NCBI RefSeq assembly: GCF_003576525.1
Contig: NZ_QWUA01000030.1
Span: 1 to 49,710 of the forward strand
Direction of reading: 5' to 3'
DNA: 49,710 nt
Origin: Rummeliibacillus sp. POC4
GTDB lineage: Bacteria > Bacillota > Bacilli > Bacillales_A > Planococcaceae
Position 1 is the stretch's first letter. Each line of letters opens with the position of its first letter. A program made the translations under genes and the position numbers. This document shows positions 31,777-39,132 of the stretch, one piece after another. The notes below the pieces were generated by a model. The model did not search any database. It saw nothing but the letters and a program-made list of their open reading frames with translations, and was not told where the DNA came from.

Positions 31777-31793
31777 GAAAAGGGAGTATACGA

Positions 31794-32084
31794 ATGCGAT
31801 TAGATAAATTTCTTAAAATATCTCGATTAATAAAAAGACGAACATTAGCTAAAGAAGTAGCTGATCAAGGACGCATTACCATTAATGGTAAAGTTGTCAA
31901 AGCTAGTAGTGCTGTAAAAGTGGGCGACGAGTTAGCTATTCGTTTTGGTCAAAAAATAGTAACTGTTCGAATTGAAGAATTAAAAGACGTCGTCCGTAAA
32001 GAAGAGGCTGCTAAAATGTTTACCATCTTAAAAGAGGAAAAACTAGATAGAGTCGAACCTCAATTTATCGATGATGAGGCCTAA
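31794..32084 (+). CDS. rqcP: RqcP (YabO), S4-domain ribosome quality control factor
   Basis: In B. subtilis RqcP works with RqcH on obstructed 50S subunits, helping add alanine tails. The protein is an S4 domain, MRLDKFLKISRLIKRRTLAKEV at its start. The ATG at 31794 is chosen because homologues start MRLDKFLK and AAGGGAG precedes it. This form has 96 residues, about ten more than B. subtilis, because of an acidic tail (EEKLDRVEPQFIDDEA). It ends the yabN operon before a terminator. Confidence 0.94.
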   Translation: MRLDKFLKISRLIKRRTLAKEVADQGRITINGKVVKASSAVKVGDELAIRFGQKIVTVRIEELKDVVRKEEAAKMFTILKEEKLDRVEPQFIDDEA

Positions 32085-32145
32085 GTAATAGCGGCTGTTT
32101 TTAGTTTATAGTACATTTTAAAATTCGAAAGCTTTTGTAGTCTAA

Positions 32146-32190
32146 AATAAAACCACTATCAAAATATTAATTGATAGTGGTTTTATTTTT
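32146..32190 (+). terminator. Terminator after rqcP
   Basis: A 14-bp stem (AAAACCACTATCAA / TTGATAGTGGTTTT) with a short loop is followed by ATTTTT. It separates the housekeeping operon from yabP. Confidence 0.9.
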
Positions 32191-32200
32191 ATATTTATCT

Positions 32201-32229
32201 TCATATATTAGATTGTCCAAACATATAGA
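32201..32229 (+). promoter_or_regulatory. Possible sigma-E promoter of yabPQ
   Basis: TCATATA (32201-32207), 14 bases, CATATAGA (32222-32229). This resembles the sigma-E pattern KMATATT / CATACAHT. yabP and yabQ are sigma-E genes in B. subtilis. Confidence 0.5.
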
Positions 32230-32260
32230 TTAATAGACAGGACAAGGAGGGGAATAGAAG

Positions 32261-32560
32261 ATGACATTCCAACAGGATAATGCCACTTATACAATTCCAA
32301 CAGGAGATCATTTATTAACGGTTCGTAATCGCAAAAGAATGGATGTTACATCTGTAAAATCAATTGAACGCTTTGATCAAGAGGAGTTTTTTGTACTCAC
32401 CTCTCAAGGTCATTTGCAAATTCGTGGGGAAGATTTAAGAATTGTCCATTTAGATGTAGATAAGGGATTACTCACTTTAGAAGGTACAGTGAAGAATCTT
32501 CAATATGATGAAGAGGACAGTGGACTATCCCGCAGTATTTTGCATAAATTATTTGGATGA
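32261..32560 (+). CDS. yabP: Sporulation protein YabP
   Basis: This 99-residue protein of the YabP/YqfC family is needed for spore formation in B. subtilis and acts in the mother cell. It is predicted to be mostly beta-strand (HLLTVRNRKRMDVTSVKSI, then FFVLTSQGHLQIRGEDL). No catalytic motif is seen. The ATG follows AAGGAGGGG. It shares four bases (ATGA) with yabQ, so the two are coupled. Confidence 0.92.
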   Translation: MTFQQDNATYTIPTGDHLLTVRNRKRMDVTSVKSIERFDQEEFFVLTSQGHLQIRGEDLRIVHLDVDKGLLTLEGTVKNLQYDEEDSGLSRSILHKLFG

Positions 32561-33015
32561 CAGTTTCTGAACAATTCCTCAGTATAGCAACACTAATTGC
32601 TAGTGGTGTTATAGGAGCAGCTTGTATTGATTTAGTACGTACATTCAGTCATTATGCGCCACCGAAATCATTTTGGCGAAAAGGCTACATCATATTTGAA
32701 TTATCTACATGGGTTCTATTAGGAATTGGTACATTTCTATTATTAATGATTGTAAGGGATGGGGAATGGCATTTTGTTGATTTCCTATCCCAATTACTAG
32801 GATTTTGTCTTTATCAATTGTTTCTACAGGATGTATTTCGTTTTGCAGGGCGAATGATTGATAGATTAATCATACAACCTATATTTTTTATATTTCATCT
32901 TTTACTGAAATTAATACGACAAATCATGCGGTTAATTACTTCTATTTTCAGATTTTTTACATTTCCTATTCGATTTGCTGTCGAAAAAATTAGAAAGATA
33001 AAGCTTAAAAAATAG
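32557..33015 (+). CDS. yabQ: Spore cortex biosynthesis membrane protein YabQ
   Basis: YabQ is a mother-cell membrane protein required for cortex formation in B. subtilis. The 152 residues show an N-terminal helix (about 5-25), two more hydrophobic helices (about 45-68 and 80-95) and further hydrophobic, basic C-terminal stretches ending in a lysine-rich tail. The ATG overlaps the yabP stop. A vegetative-type promoter for divIC overlaps its end. Confidence 0.92.
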   Translation: MTVSEQFLSIATLIASGVIGAACIDLVRTFSHYAPPKSFWRKGYIIFELSTWVLLGIGTFLLLMIVRDGEWHFVDFLSQLLGFCLYQLFLQDVFRFAGRMIDRLIIQPIFFIFHLLLKLIRQIMRLITSIFRFFTFPIRFAVEKIRKIKLKK

Positions 33016-33033
33016 GTAAAAGTTAGATATAAT
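33005..33033 (+). promoter_or_regulatory. Predicted sigma-A promoter of divIC
   Basis: TTAAAA (33005-33010), 17 bases, TATAAT (33028-33033). The -35 overlaps the last codons of yabQ. It would allow divIC expression in growing cells although yabPQ is sporulation-specific. Confidence 0.5.
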
Positions 33034-33101
33034 AGGATTGATATGTAAATGGTAATTAGTTAAACGTTGCATTTAATCATACTCAAAGGAGGGTACCTAA
33101 C

Positions 33102-33518
33102 ATGCCACTAACATCTAAGCAACTTTCTAAAAAGACTACACAAATGCCAACTGATTATGCAAAAACTGAAATACGTAAAAATATGATTAATAGCAAACGT
33201 AAAATTCGCTTACGTCGTAGACTTACAGTAATGACAATAATATTTGCTCTAATTGCAGGTTCCCTCATGGTTATGTTGATTAAACAAAAGAGCGTATTGG
33301 CAGATAAAGAAAAACAAAAAATTGAATTGCAACATGATTTAGCAAAGCAAAAAGAAAAACAGGATGATCTAAAAATTCAAATTGCTAAATTAAAAGACGA
33401 CGACTACATCGCTAAGCTTGCACGAAAGGATTTATTCTTATCTGAGGATGGAGAGATTATTTTTTCAATTCCTAAAGCATCAGAAAAAGATAAGAAAAAA
33501 ACAGATTCAAAAGAGTAG
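33102..33518 (+). CDS. divIC: Cell division protein DivIC (FtsB-like)
   Basis: DivIC forms a septal complex with FtsL and DivIB. The 138 residues show a basic cytoplasmic N-terminus (KRKIRLRRR), one membrane helix (about 43-62) and an extracytoplasmic coiled coil (about 66-105, heptads in KQKIELQHDLAKQKEKQDD). Conserved DDYIAKLARKDLFLSEDGE closes the FtsB-like domain. It ends lysine-rich. The ATG follows AAAGGAGGG. Confidence 0.95.
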   Translation: MPLTSKQLSKKTTQMPTDYAKTEIRKNMINSKRKIRLRRRLTVMTIIFALIAGSLMVMLIKQKSVLADKEKQKIELQHDLAKQKEKQDDLKIQIAKLKDDDYIAKLARKDLFLSEDGEIIFSIPKASEKDKKKTDSKE

Positions 33519-33539
33519 TCTTATTGACACTCTTTTTTT
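33509..33539 (+). terminator. divIC terminator overlapping the yabR promoter
   Basis: AAAAGAGT (33509-33516) pairs with ACTCTTTT (33529-33536) around a 12-base loop, followed by TTT. The divIC stop codon lies in the left arm, and the yabR -35 box (33524-33529) lies in the loop and right arm. Confidence 0.65.
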
Positions 33540-33551
33540 GTTGGCTATAAT
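33524..33551 (+). promoter_or_regulatory. Sigma-A promoter of yabR
   Basis: TTGACA (33524-33529), 16 bases, TATAAT (33546-33551). Both boxes are consensus. Confidence 0.82.
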
Positions 33552-33633
33552 AAAAGGTAAGAATCACTAAAGTTTTACAAATTGATTTTAAGACTTATAA
33601 GTCGCTTAAATTTTAAGGAGGAGCATTTTTTTT

Positions 33634-34065
33634 ATGTCAATTGAAGTAGGCAGCAAGGTACAAGGTAAAGTAACAGGTATCACAAATTTTGGAGCATTCG
33701 TGGAGCTGCCAAATGGCTCAACAGGTCTTGTTCATATTAGCGAGGTTGCTGACAACTATGTAAAAGATATTAATGACCATTTGAAAGTTGGGGAAATGGT
33801 TGAAGTAAAAATTATGAACGTTGGAGCTGACGGTAAAATTGGTTTATCAATCCGTAAAGCAAAACCTCAAGCTGAACGACCAGAGCGTCCTCAACGTCCA
33901 CGCCATAACAACCATCGTTCAAATGACCGTGGTGAACATCGTCAACCTAAAGAAAACTTTGAACAAAAAATGGCGCGATTCCTAAAAGACAGTGAAGATC
34001 GTCTTGCAACATTAAAACGTGCACAAGATTCTAAACGCGGTGGCCGTGGCGCAAGAAGAGGATAA
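33634..34065 (+). CDS. yabR: S1-domain RNA-binding protein YabR (general stress protein 13 family)
   Basis: The S1 RNA-binding domain spans about 1-72 (VGSKVQGKVTGITNFGAFVE, GLVHISEVA, LKVGEMVEVKIMNV). An arginine- and proline-rich low-complexity tail with glycine near the end (RPERPQRPRHNNHR) follows, 143 residues in all. It probably contacts RNA or ribosomes; its precise role is unknown. It has its own strong promoter, an AAGGAGG site and a terminator. Confidence 0.92.
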   Translation: MSIEVGSKVQGKVTGITNFGAFVELPNGSTGLVHISEVADNYVKDINDHLKVGEMVEVKIMNVGADGKIGLSIRKAKPQAERPERPQRPRHNNHRSNDRGEHRQPKENFEQKMARFLKDSEDRLATLKRAQDSKRGGRGARRG

Positions 34066-34110
34066 CTTGCTGGCTATTTTAATCGTAGAAAAAGTGTTTT
34101 GTTAATAATT

Positions 34111-34156
34111 AAGAGACTGTTATAAAGTGTAGCTATACTTTATAACAGTCTCTTTT
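34111..34156 (+). terminator. Terminator after yabR
   Basis: A long stem (AAGAGACTGTTATAAAGT / ACTTTATAACAGTCTCTT) with a small loop is followed by TTTT. Confidence 0.93.
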
Positions 34157-34252
34157 GTATTGGTAGAAATCACCGTAAACAAGACATAGTAAATAGTGTT
34201 ATCCATGTTAAACAAGTATATTAGGAATATAATGATGAAATATCGACAAATA

Positions 34253-34284
34253 AAAAGAAGCTATCATAATTGATAGCTTCTTTT
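34253..34284 (-). terminator. Terminator of the tRNA-Met transcript
   Basis: A perfect 14-bp stem (AAAAGAAGCTATCA / TGATAGCTTCTTTT) with a 4-base loop lies about 50 bases past the tRNA 3' end. The minus strand shows a T-run after it. Confidence 0.85.
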
Positions 34285-34331
34285 AGTGTTTGTTCTACAA
34301 ATAGCCCGAAATCTTATAATCATACAATGTA

Positions 34332-34405
34332 TGGCGGCAGAGGGGATCGAACCCCCGACCTCACGGGTATGAACCGTACGCTCTAGCCAGCTGAGCTACG
34401 CCGCC
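34332..34405 (-). tRNA. tRNA-Met (anticodon CAT), elongator type
   Basis: A complete 74-base cloverleaf. The acceptor GGCGGCG pairs with TGCCGCC and the discriminator is A. The D arm is GCTC/GAGC, the anticodon stem TACGG/CCGTG encloses loop TTCATAC, and the T arm GGGGG/CCCTC has loop TTCGATC. A paired first base (G-C) excludes the initiator. It closely matches the B. subtilis tRNA-Met found before spoIIE. The 3' CCA is not encoded. A CAT anticodon could also mean a lysidine-modified Ile tRNA, but the similarity favours Met. Confidence 0.93.
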
Positions 34406-34424
34406 TTTTTGAACAACACAATTC

Positions 34425-34454
34425 ATATTACAAGATGATAGATTGAGGTGTCAA
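34425..34454 (-). promoter_or_regulatory. Promoter of the tRNA-Met gene
   Basis: On the minus strand TTGACA (34454-34449), 18 bases, TAATAT (34430-34425), about 20 bases before the tRNA. Confidence 0.68.
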
Positions 34455-34492
34455 GCGATTTTTGTTAAAAAATTATAAACTATGTGATTTAT

Positions 34493-34558
34493 CGTCGAAC
34501 GATTTTTCGAACGAACCTTCAGGAACAGACAAACTTTACACAAATTTCTAGGTATACT
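34493..34558 (+). promoter_or_regulatory. spoIIE promoter with Spo0A-like boxes
   Basis: CGTCGAA (34493-34499, six of seven to TGTCGAA) and the inverted TTCGAAC (34506-34512, five of seven) lie 40-60 bases upstream of TATACT (34553-34558). No proper -35 is present at 17 bases. This is the arrangement expected for a Spo0A-activated sigma-A promoter such as B. subtilis spoIIE. Confidence 0.65.
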
Positions 34559-34591
34559 AGCAGAAATGCTATAAATTGGAGGTTCTGTCCC

Positions 34592-36982
34592 ATGAGAAAA
34601 GCGTTCGACCAACCAAACAAACTATTAATGCCAAAAGTAACTGTAAATTTACAACAGAAATATCCTGTAATCTTTTCAATGATGTTATGTTTCGCCGCAT
34701 TTTTCTTATCAAAAGCTGTTCTTTTTGAAGCAATTGTTCCATTCTTTTTGCCAATGATGGCAGTAGTGTTTGTAAATCATCGAGAGTATTTTGTATGGGC
34801 ACTTATTGGAGGTACAATTGGCAGTTTTACATTAGGGCTAGGCGATTTGTCTATCCATAGTATAGAATTATTACTCTTTTTATTGCTTATGAAGACGTTT
34901 ATACGTAAATGGTCTATTTCAATAGTAGTTGGAATGTCAGTATTTGTTTCTCAATTTGTATGGCAACTTATTTCGTATCATGGTGAGCTACCAACCATGA
35001 TTCTAGTATATGTTGGTTATGAAAGTATATTATCGATTTTCATGACTTTATTTTTAATGCAGCTGTTATTGCCAATGCCGGCTTTATGGAAAGCGTCATG
35101 GTCTTTAGAAAGAATGGGGGCAGCGTTAATTGTACTTGCCATTATGCTTACAGCTACAAGTAACGTTGTTTGGGAGGTATTATCCCCAACTTATATAGCG
35201 TTACAGTTTGTGATATTAGCATCAGCTTTTGTGGGAGGGGTTACGCTATCAACTGCTATTGCAGTCTTAATGGGAACAATCATTAGTCTCGCTCATCTAT
35301 CTTTTAGTGGAATGATTGCTGTATATGCCTTAACAGGTTTATGCGCAGGAATATGTAGAAAACTAGGACGTTTTGGAATCGTAATAGGAAGTGCAATTGC
35401 AACAGCATTTTTTGTACTCTATGATGCGACATTACCAATTGATAAGACATATTATGTTGCATTAGGCATCGCATCTATTCTATTCTTTACGATGCCTAGA
35501 AGTTGGTTGCAATATTGGCAACGACAACTTTATCCGAATCATGAAGAAGTGCTTTTGGAAAGACAACGTTGGCTCACTGAAAAAGTGACTACGAAACTAA
35601 CGAATTTTAATGACTTTGTTGTTTTTATGAAAGAGCTCGTAAATGATCGTCTTAGCGTGGCTGACCAACAACAAGAAGTCGAATTAGAAGCCAAACCATT
35701 ATCACCTTGTGAAAGTTGCTATCGATTTGAAAAATGTTGGGGAGAAGGAAGAATGGAAATGGAACCATTGATGAAACAATGGTTAATGACGCAAACAGTT
35801 GGTAATAATGGTTCTAGAATACAATATGATGAAAAGATTCGTAATAAGTGTGTGCGTTCATCGCTATTTTTAAATGCATTAGCAGAGCATGTTTCAAAAC
35901 AACAATTGAGTGGCCAATTTCACCATGGAAAGAAAATGATCGCCTTACAGTTAAAGGACATGTCTACACATATTGATCAAGTGATGAAGGATATGACAAA
36001 TGATACCGTTTCTTTTCAACAGCAAGAAGAAATATTAGCAAACCGTTTTAAAGATATTGGAATTGACTTCTTCCAAATTGATATTTTGACGAATGATCCT
36101 GGCAATCGAAAGGTAGTATGTTGTATTCCATATAAAAAATCACAATGGGAAACAGACCAAATGGTTGCAGAACGGTTGATATTACCTGTTCTTCAAGAAG
36201 TATTTAAAGAGCCTTTTGAAATTCACCAAACGATTAAGAAAACAAAGCCTTATGCACATTTGCAAATTACATTCCAATCAGCTATACGATTTGAGATGCA
36301 ATACGATGTATTATCAATGTCAAAAAATAATACGATGTATTCAGGAGATTCACATGCTGTATTTTCACTTAATCCGGGGTTAACTGCCATTATGTTATCC
36401 GATGGAATGGGACATAATAAACGAGCACATAAGGAAAGTAGAAAGTTAATACGCTTAATGCGTGAATGTTTGAATCACCAAATGTCACCGGAAACTGCCA
36501 TGCATACGCTTCATTATGTTATGTCATTAAAGCAAGATGAAGAGATGTATGCAACAATGGACTTTGCTTTAATCGATTTACAACACGGAAAACTTTGGTC
36601 ATGGAAAGCAGGAAGTATGGCAACTTATTTAGTGAGAGGAAAGAAAGTGACCAGGGTTGAAAGCGCCAGTGAACCGTTCGGATTGTTTACGTCATTTTCG
36701 GTTGAAGCTGAACAGCGGTCATTAAAGGCAGGGGATATTATCTTCATGTGTACAGATGGTTTGTTCTTCGAGAATATGCCATGGGAACAACAAGAACAGC
36801 TTCTACGTAATAGCTTATTACAACATAGAAGTCTTCCTATTCAAGAAATTTGTCCACAAATATTAAATACATTCCGTAATAATAGCCAGCCAATGGACGA
36901 TTGTACGATCGTGTGTATTGAGATTCAACATAAAACAGTAAATTGGTCATTATTTAAGCCTACTTTACAGGAAAATGCTTAA
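34592..36982 (+). CDS. spoIIE: Stage II sporulation protein E (PP2C phosphatase)
   Basis: SpoIIE dephosphorylates SpoIIAA~P at the polar septum and so activates sigma-F; it also interacts with FtsZ. About ten hydrophobic helices fill residues 25-300. A central cytoplasmic region with SPCESCYRFEKCWGEG follows, and the PP2C domain spans about 565-795 (LSDGMGHNKRAHKES, CTDGLFFEN, DDCTIVCIE). The ATG at 34592 (796 residues) is chosen from GGAGGT 9 bases upstream; the frame stays open to 34484, across the promoter. It is slightly shorter than the 827-residue B. subtilis protein. Confidence 0.97.
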   Translation: MRKAFDQPNKLLMPKVTVNLQQKYPVIFSMMLCFAAFFLSKAVLFEAIVPFFLPMMAVVFVNHREYFVWALIGGTIGSFTLGLGDLSIHSIELLLFLLLMKTFIRKWSISIVVGMSVFVSQFVWQLISYHGELPTMILVYVGYESILSIFMTLFLMQLLLPMPALWKASWSLERMGAALIVLAIMLTATSNVVWEVLSPTYIALQFVILASAFVGGVTLSTAIAVLMGTIISLAHLSFSGMIAVYALTGLCAGICRKLGRFGIVIGSAIATAFFVLYDATLPIDKTYYVALGIASILFFTMPRSWLQYWQRQLYPNHEEVLLERQRWLTEKVTTKLTNFNDFVVFMKELVNDRLSVADQQQEVELEAKPLSPCESCYRFEKCWGEGRMEMEPLMKQWLMTQTVGNNGSRIQYDEKIRNKCVRSSLFLNALAEHVSKQQLSGQFHHGKKMIALQLKDMSTHIDQVMKDMTNDTVSFQQQEEILANRFKDIGIDFFQIDILTNDPGNRKVVCCIPYKKSQWETDQMVAERLILPVLQEVFKEPFEIHQTIKKTKPYAHLQITFQSAIRFEMQYDVLSMSKNNTMYSGDSHAVFSLNPGLTAIMLSDGMGHNKRAHKESRKLIRLMRECLNHQMSPETAMHTLHYVMSLKQDEEMYATMDFALIDLQHGKLWSWKAGSMATYLVRGKKVTRVESASEPFGLFTSFSVEAEQRSLKAGDIIFMCTDGLFFENMPWEQQEQLLRNSLLQHRSLPIQEICPQILNTFRNNSQPMDDCTIVCIEIQHKTVNWSLFKPTLQENA

Positions 36983-37015
36983 GAAAGAATGGTAAAATAA
37001 TGATGAGGTGAGATA

Positions 37016-38428
37016 ATGACAAAACTCGAACAAAAAGTATATGAATATATACAACAATATGAGTTGTGTCATGCGGGAGATCGTCTTCTTGTAGCTTGTT
37101 CTGGAGGAGCTGATTCCATGGCCTTACTCCATTTTCTGCATCACGAGCAAAAAAGATTGGGCGTTTCGGTTGCAGCAGTGCATGTTAATCACATGTTAAG
37201 AGGAGAAGATGCAGATGGTGATCGGCTCTTTGTAGAATCATTTTGTAAGGAACGTAGTATTCCGGTATATGCCACTAATATTCCAATTCCAGAAATTTTA
37301 GAAGCGGAACAGGGCAATATGCAGGCAGTTTGTAGAAGAGAGCGCTACGCCTACTTTAAGGAAGCTATGTTAGAATCAAAAAGTTCAAAATTAGTCGTGG
37401 CGCATCATGCGGATGATCAAGTTGAAAGTATTTTAATGGCATTAATCCGAGGATCGCACGATACGGGAATGCAAGGTATTATTCGATGTCGTCCATTTGG
37501 AAATGGACTATTAATCCGACCGTTTCTTTCGATAACTAGAGCTGATATTCTAGAGTATTTACAAGCCAATAAACAAGAATATAGAGAGGATTCTAGTAAT
37601 AAAAAGGATTCCTACACTCGAAACCGTATGAGACATCATGTTGTTCCGCTTTTAAGAAATGAAAATCCAAAGATAGCGGAAGCAGTTATGCACTACACTG
37701 AAAAAGTACAAGCAGATGAAGAATTATTAGATTCATTAGCGGAGAAAGCATTACAAGATGTATTAGTTGAAAAACAAAGTGATTTATGGAAAATAAATAT
37801 AAATACATTCCAAAATAAACCGCTTGCTTTACAAAGAAGAATCATTCTACTACTATTAAAATATCTTTATAAAGATACAATCATTATACAAAGTTACACC
37901 CTTTGGAATTCTATTCTAAAACTGGTACAAACAACAGATGGAAATGCGACCATAGATTTACCTAAAGGAGCAAAGGCAATTCGTCAATACGGTGATTTAA
38001 TCCTAGTTAAGCAGCAAGTAAATACGACTCAAACAATGCCAAAGACATTACAATTTGAACAATGGAATGAGTTACCAAACTATTTACGAGTTTATATAGG
38101 AAAAGTTGATGGGGAAATTCCGTCAGATTTATCATCAAACGCTAAATGCTACTTTGTAAATACAACATGTTTTGCATTACCACTACATATTCGTGGCAGA
38201 ATGGATGGAGATCGCATCCAATTGTTTGGAGCAAATATACAAAAACGAATCTCCCGTCTTTTTATTGATGAAAAAATTCCAATGGCGCTTAGAGAAGAAT
38301 GGCCAATTATTGTGACAAATGATAATGAGGTCATTGCCGTCCCAGGGCTCCGTGTAAGTAGCTATTTTTCGAATAGCAAACGATTAAATGATGATATGAT
38401 ATTCATTATTGATCAACAAACTTTGTAG
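37016..38428 (+). CDS. tilS: tRNA(Ile)-lysidine synthase
   Basis: TilS makes lysidine at C34 of tRNA(Ile2), changing its decoding from AUG to AUA. The PP-loop ATPase motif SGGADSM is at 29-35, with HVNHMLRGEDADGD and RNRMRHHVVPLL further on. The C-terminal domain extends to 470 residues. The ATG follows GAGGTGAG. It starts 33 bases after spoIIE; yabS and yabT, which lie here in B. subtilis, are absent. hpt follows 30 bases later. Confidence 0.96.
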   Translation: MTKLEQKVYEYIQQYELCHAGDRLLVACSGGADSMALLHFLHHEQKRLGVSVAAVHVNHMLRGEDADGDRLFVESFCKERSIPVYATNIPIPEILEAEQGNMQAVCRRERYAYFKEAMLESKSSKLVVAHHADDQVESILMALIRGSHDTGMQGIIRCRPFGNGLLIRPFLSITRADILEYLQANKQEYREDSSNKKDSYTRNRMRHHVVPLLRNENPKIAEAVMHYTEKVQADEELLDSLAEKALQDVLVEKQSDLWKININTFQNKPLALQRRIILLLLKYLYKDTIIIQSYTLWNSILKLVQTTDGNATIDLPKGAKAIRQYGDLILVKQQVNTTQTMPKTLQFEQWNELPNYLRVYIGKVDGEIPSDLSSNAKCYFVNTTCFALPLHIRGRMDGDRIQLFGANIQKRISRLFIDEKIPMALREEWPIIVTNDNEVIAVPGLRVSSYFSNSKRLNDDMIFIIDQQTL

Positions 38429-38458
38429 TGTCTATATACAATCAAGGAGGAACTAAAG

Positions 38459-39001
38459 ATGCTTCAGAAGGACATCGAGAAAGTATTAATTTCAGAAGAA
38501 GAGTTACAAAATAAGATTCAAGAGCTTGGGGAATCTCTAACTACAGAATACCAAGATAAATTTCCATTGCTTATTGGGGTACTAAAAGGTGCAATGCCAT
38601 TTATGGCAGACTTGATGAAACGAATTGATTCTTATGTTGAAATCGATTTTATGGACGTTACAAGTTATGGTAATGCAACAGTTTCTTCAGGTGAAGTGAA
38701 AATCTTAAAAGATTTAAACACAAGTGTTGAAGGTCGTGATATCGTTATCATCGAAGATATTATTGATAGTGGTTTAACTTTAAGCTATCTTGTAGATTTA
38801 TTTAAATATCGTAAAGCAAAATCTATTAAAATCGTTACTTTATTAGACAAACCATCTGGTCGTAAAGTAGATTTAAAAGCAGATTATGTAGGTTTTGAAG
38901 TTCCAGATGCATTTGTAGTAGGTTATGGCTTAGACTACGCAGAAAAATATAGAAACTTACCGTACATTGGCGTCTTAAAGCCATCCGTTTACTCATTTTA
39001 A
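38459..39001 (+). CDS. hpt: Hypoxanthine-guanine phosphoribosyltransferase
   Basis: It salvages hypoxanthine and guanine with PRPP (hprT in B. subtilis). The PRPP-binding loop [15 protein letters not shown] lies at about 94-108. [15 protein letters not shown] near 38-52 and the late KPSVYSF end are family features. It is 180 residues. The ATG follows AAGGAGG. The tilS-hpt-ftsH order is conserved across Firmicutes, though ftsH has a candidate promoter of its own. Confidence 0.96.
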   Translation: MLQKDIEKVLISEEELQNKIQELGESLTTEYQDKFPLLIGVLKGAMPFMADLMKRIDSYVEIDFMDVTSYGNATVSSGEVKILKDLNTSVEGRDIVIIEDIIDSGLTLSYLVDLFKYRKAKSIKIVTLLDKPSGRKVDLKADYVGFEVPDAFVVGYGLDYAEKYRNLPYIGVLKPSVYSF

Positions 39002-39062
39002 GATAAGTGTTTAATTTTTAGACAATTATTAGCAGGAAACATTTTGAATGAGAAGCTTTTCA

Positions 39063-39092
39063 TTGTACGATAAAAAATTCATATGTTAAGAT
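39063..39092 (+). promoter_or_regulatory. Predicted ftsH promoter
   Basis: TTGTAC (39063-39068), 18 bases, TAAGAT (39087-39092) with TG one base before, forming an extended -10. It is about 40 bases before the ftsH ATG. Confidence 0.6.
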
Positions 39093-39132
39093 TTACTATA
39101 GTTTTTCTGTTTATCTTGTGAGGAGGCTGGGG

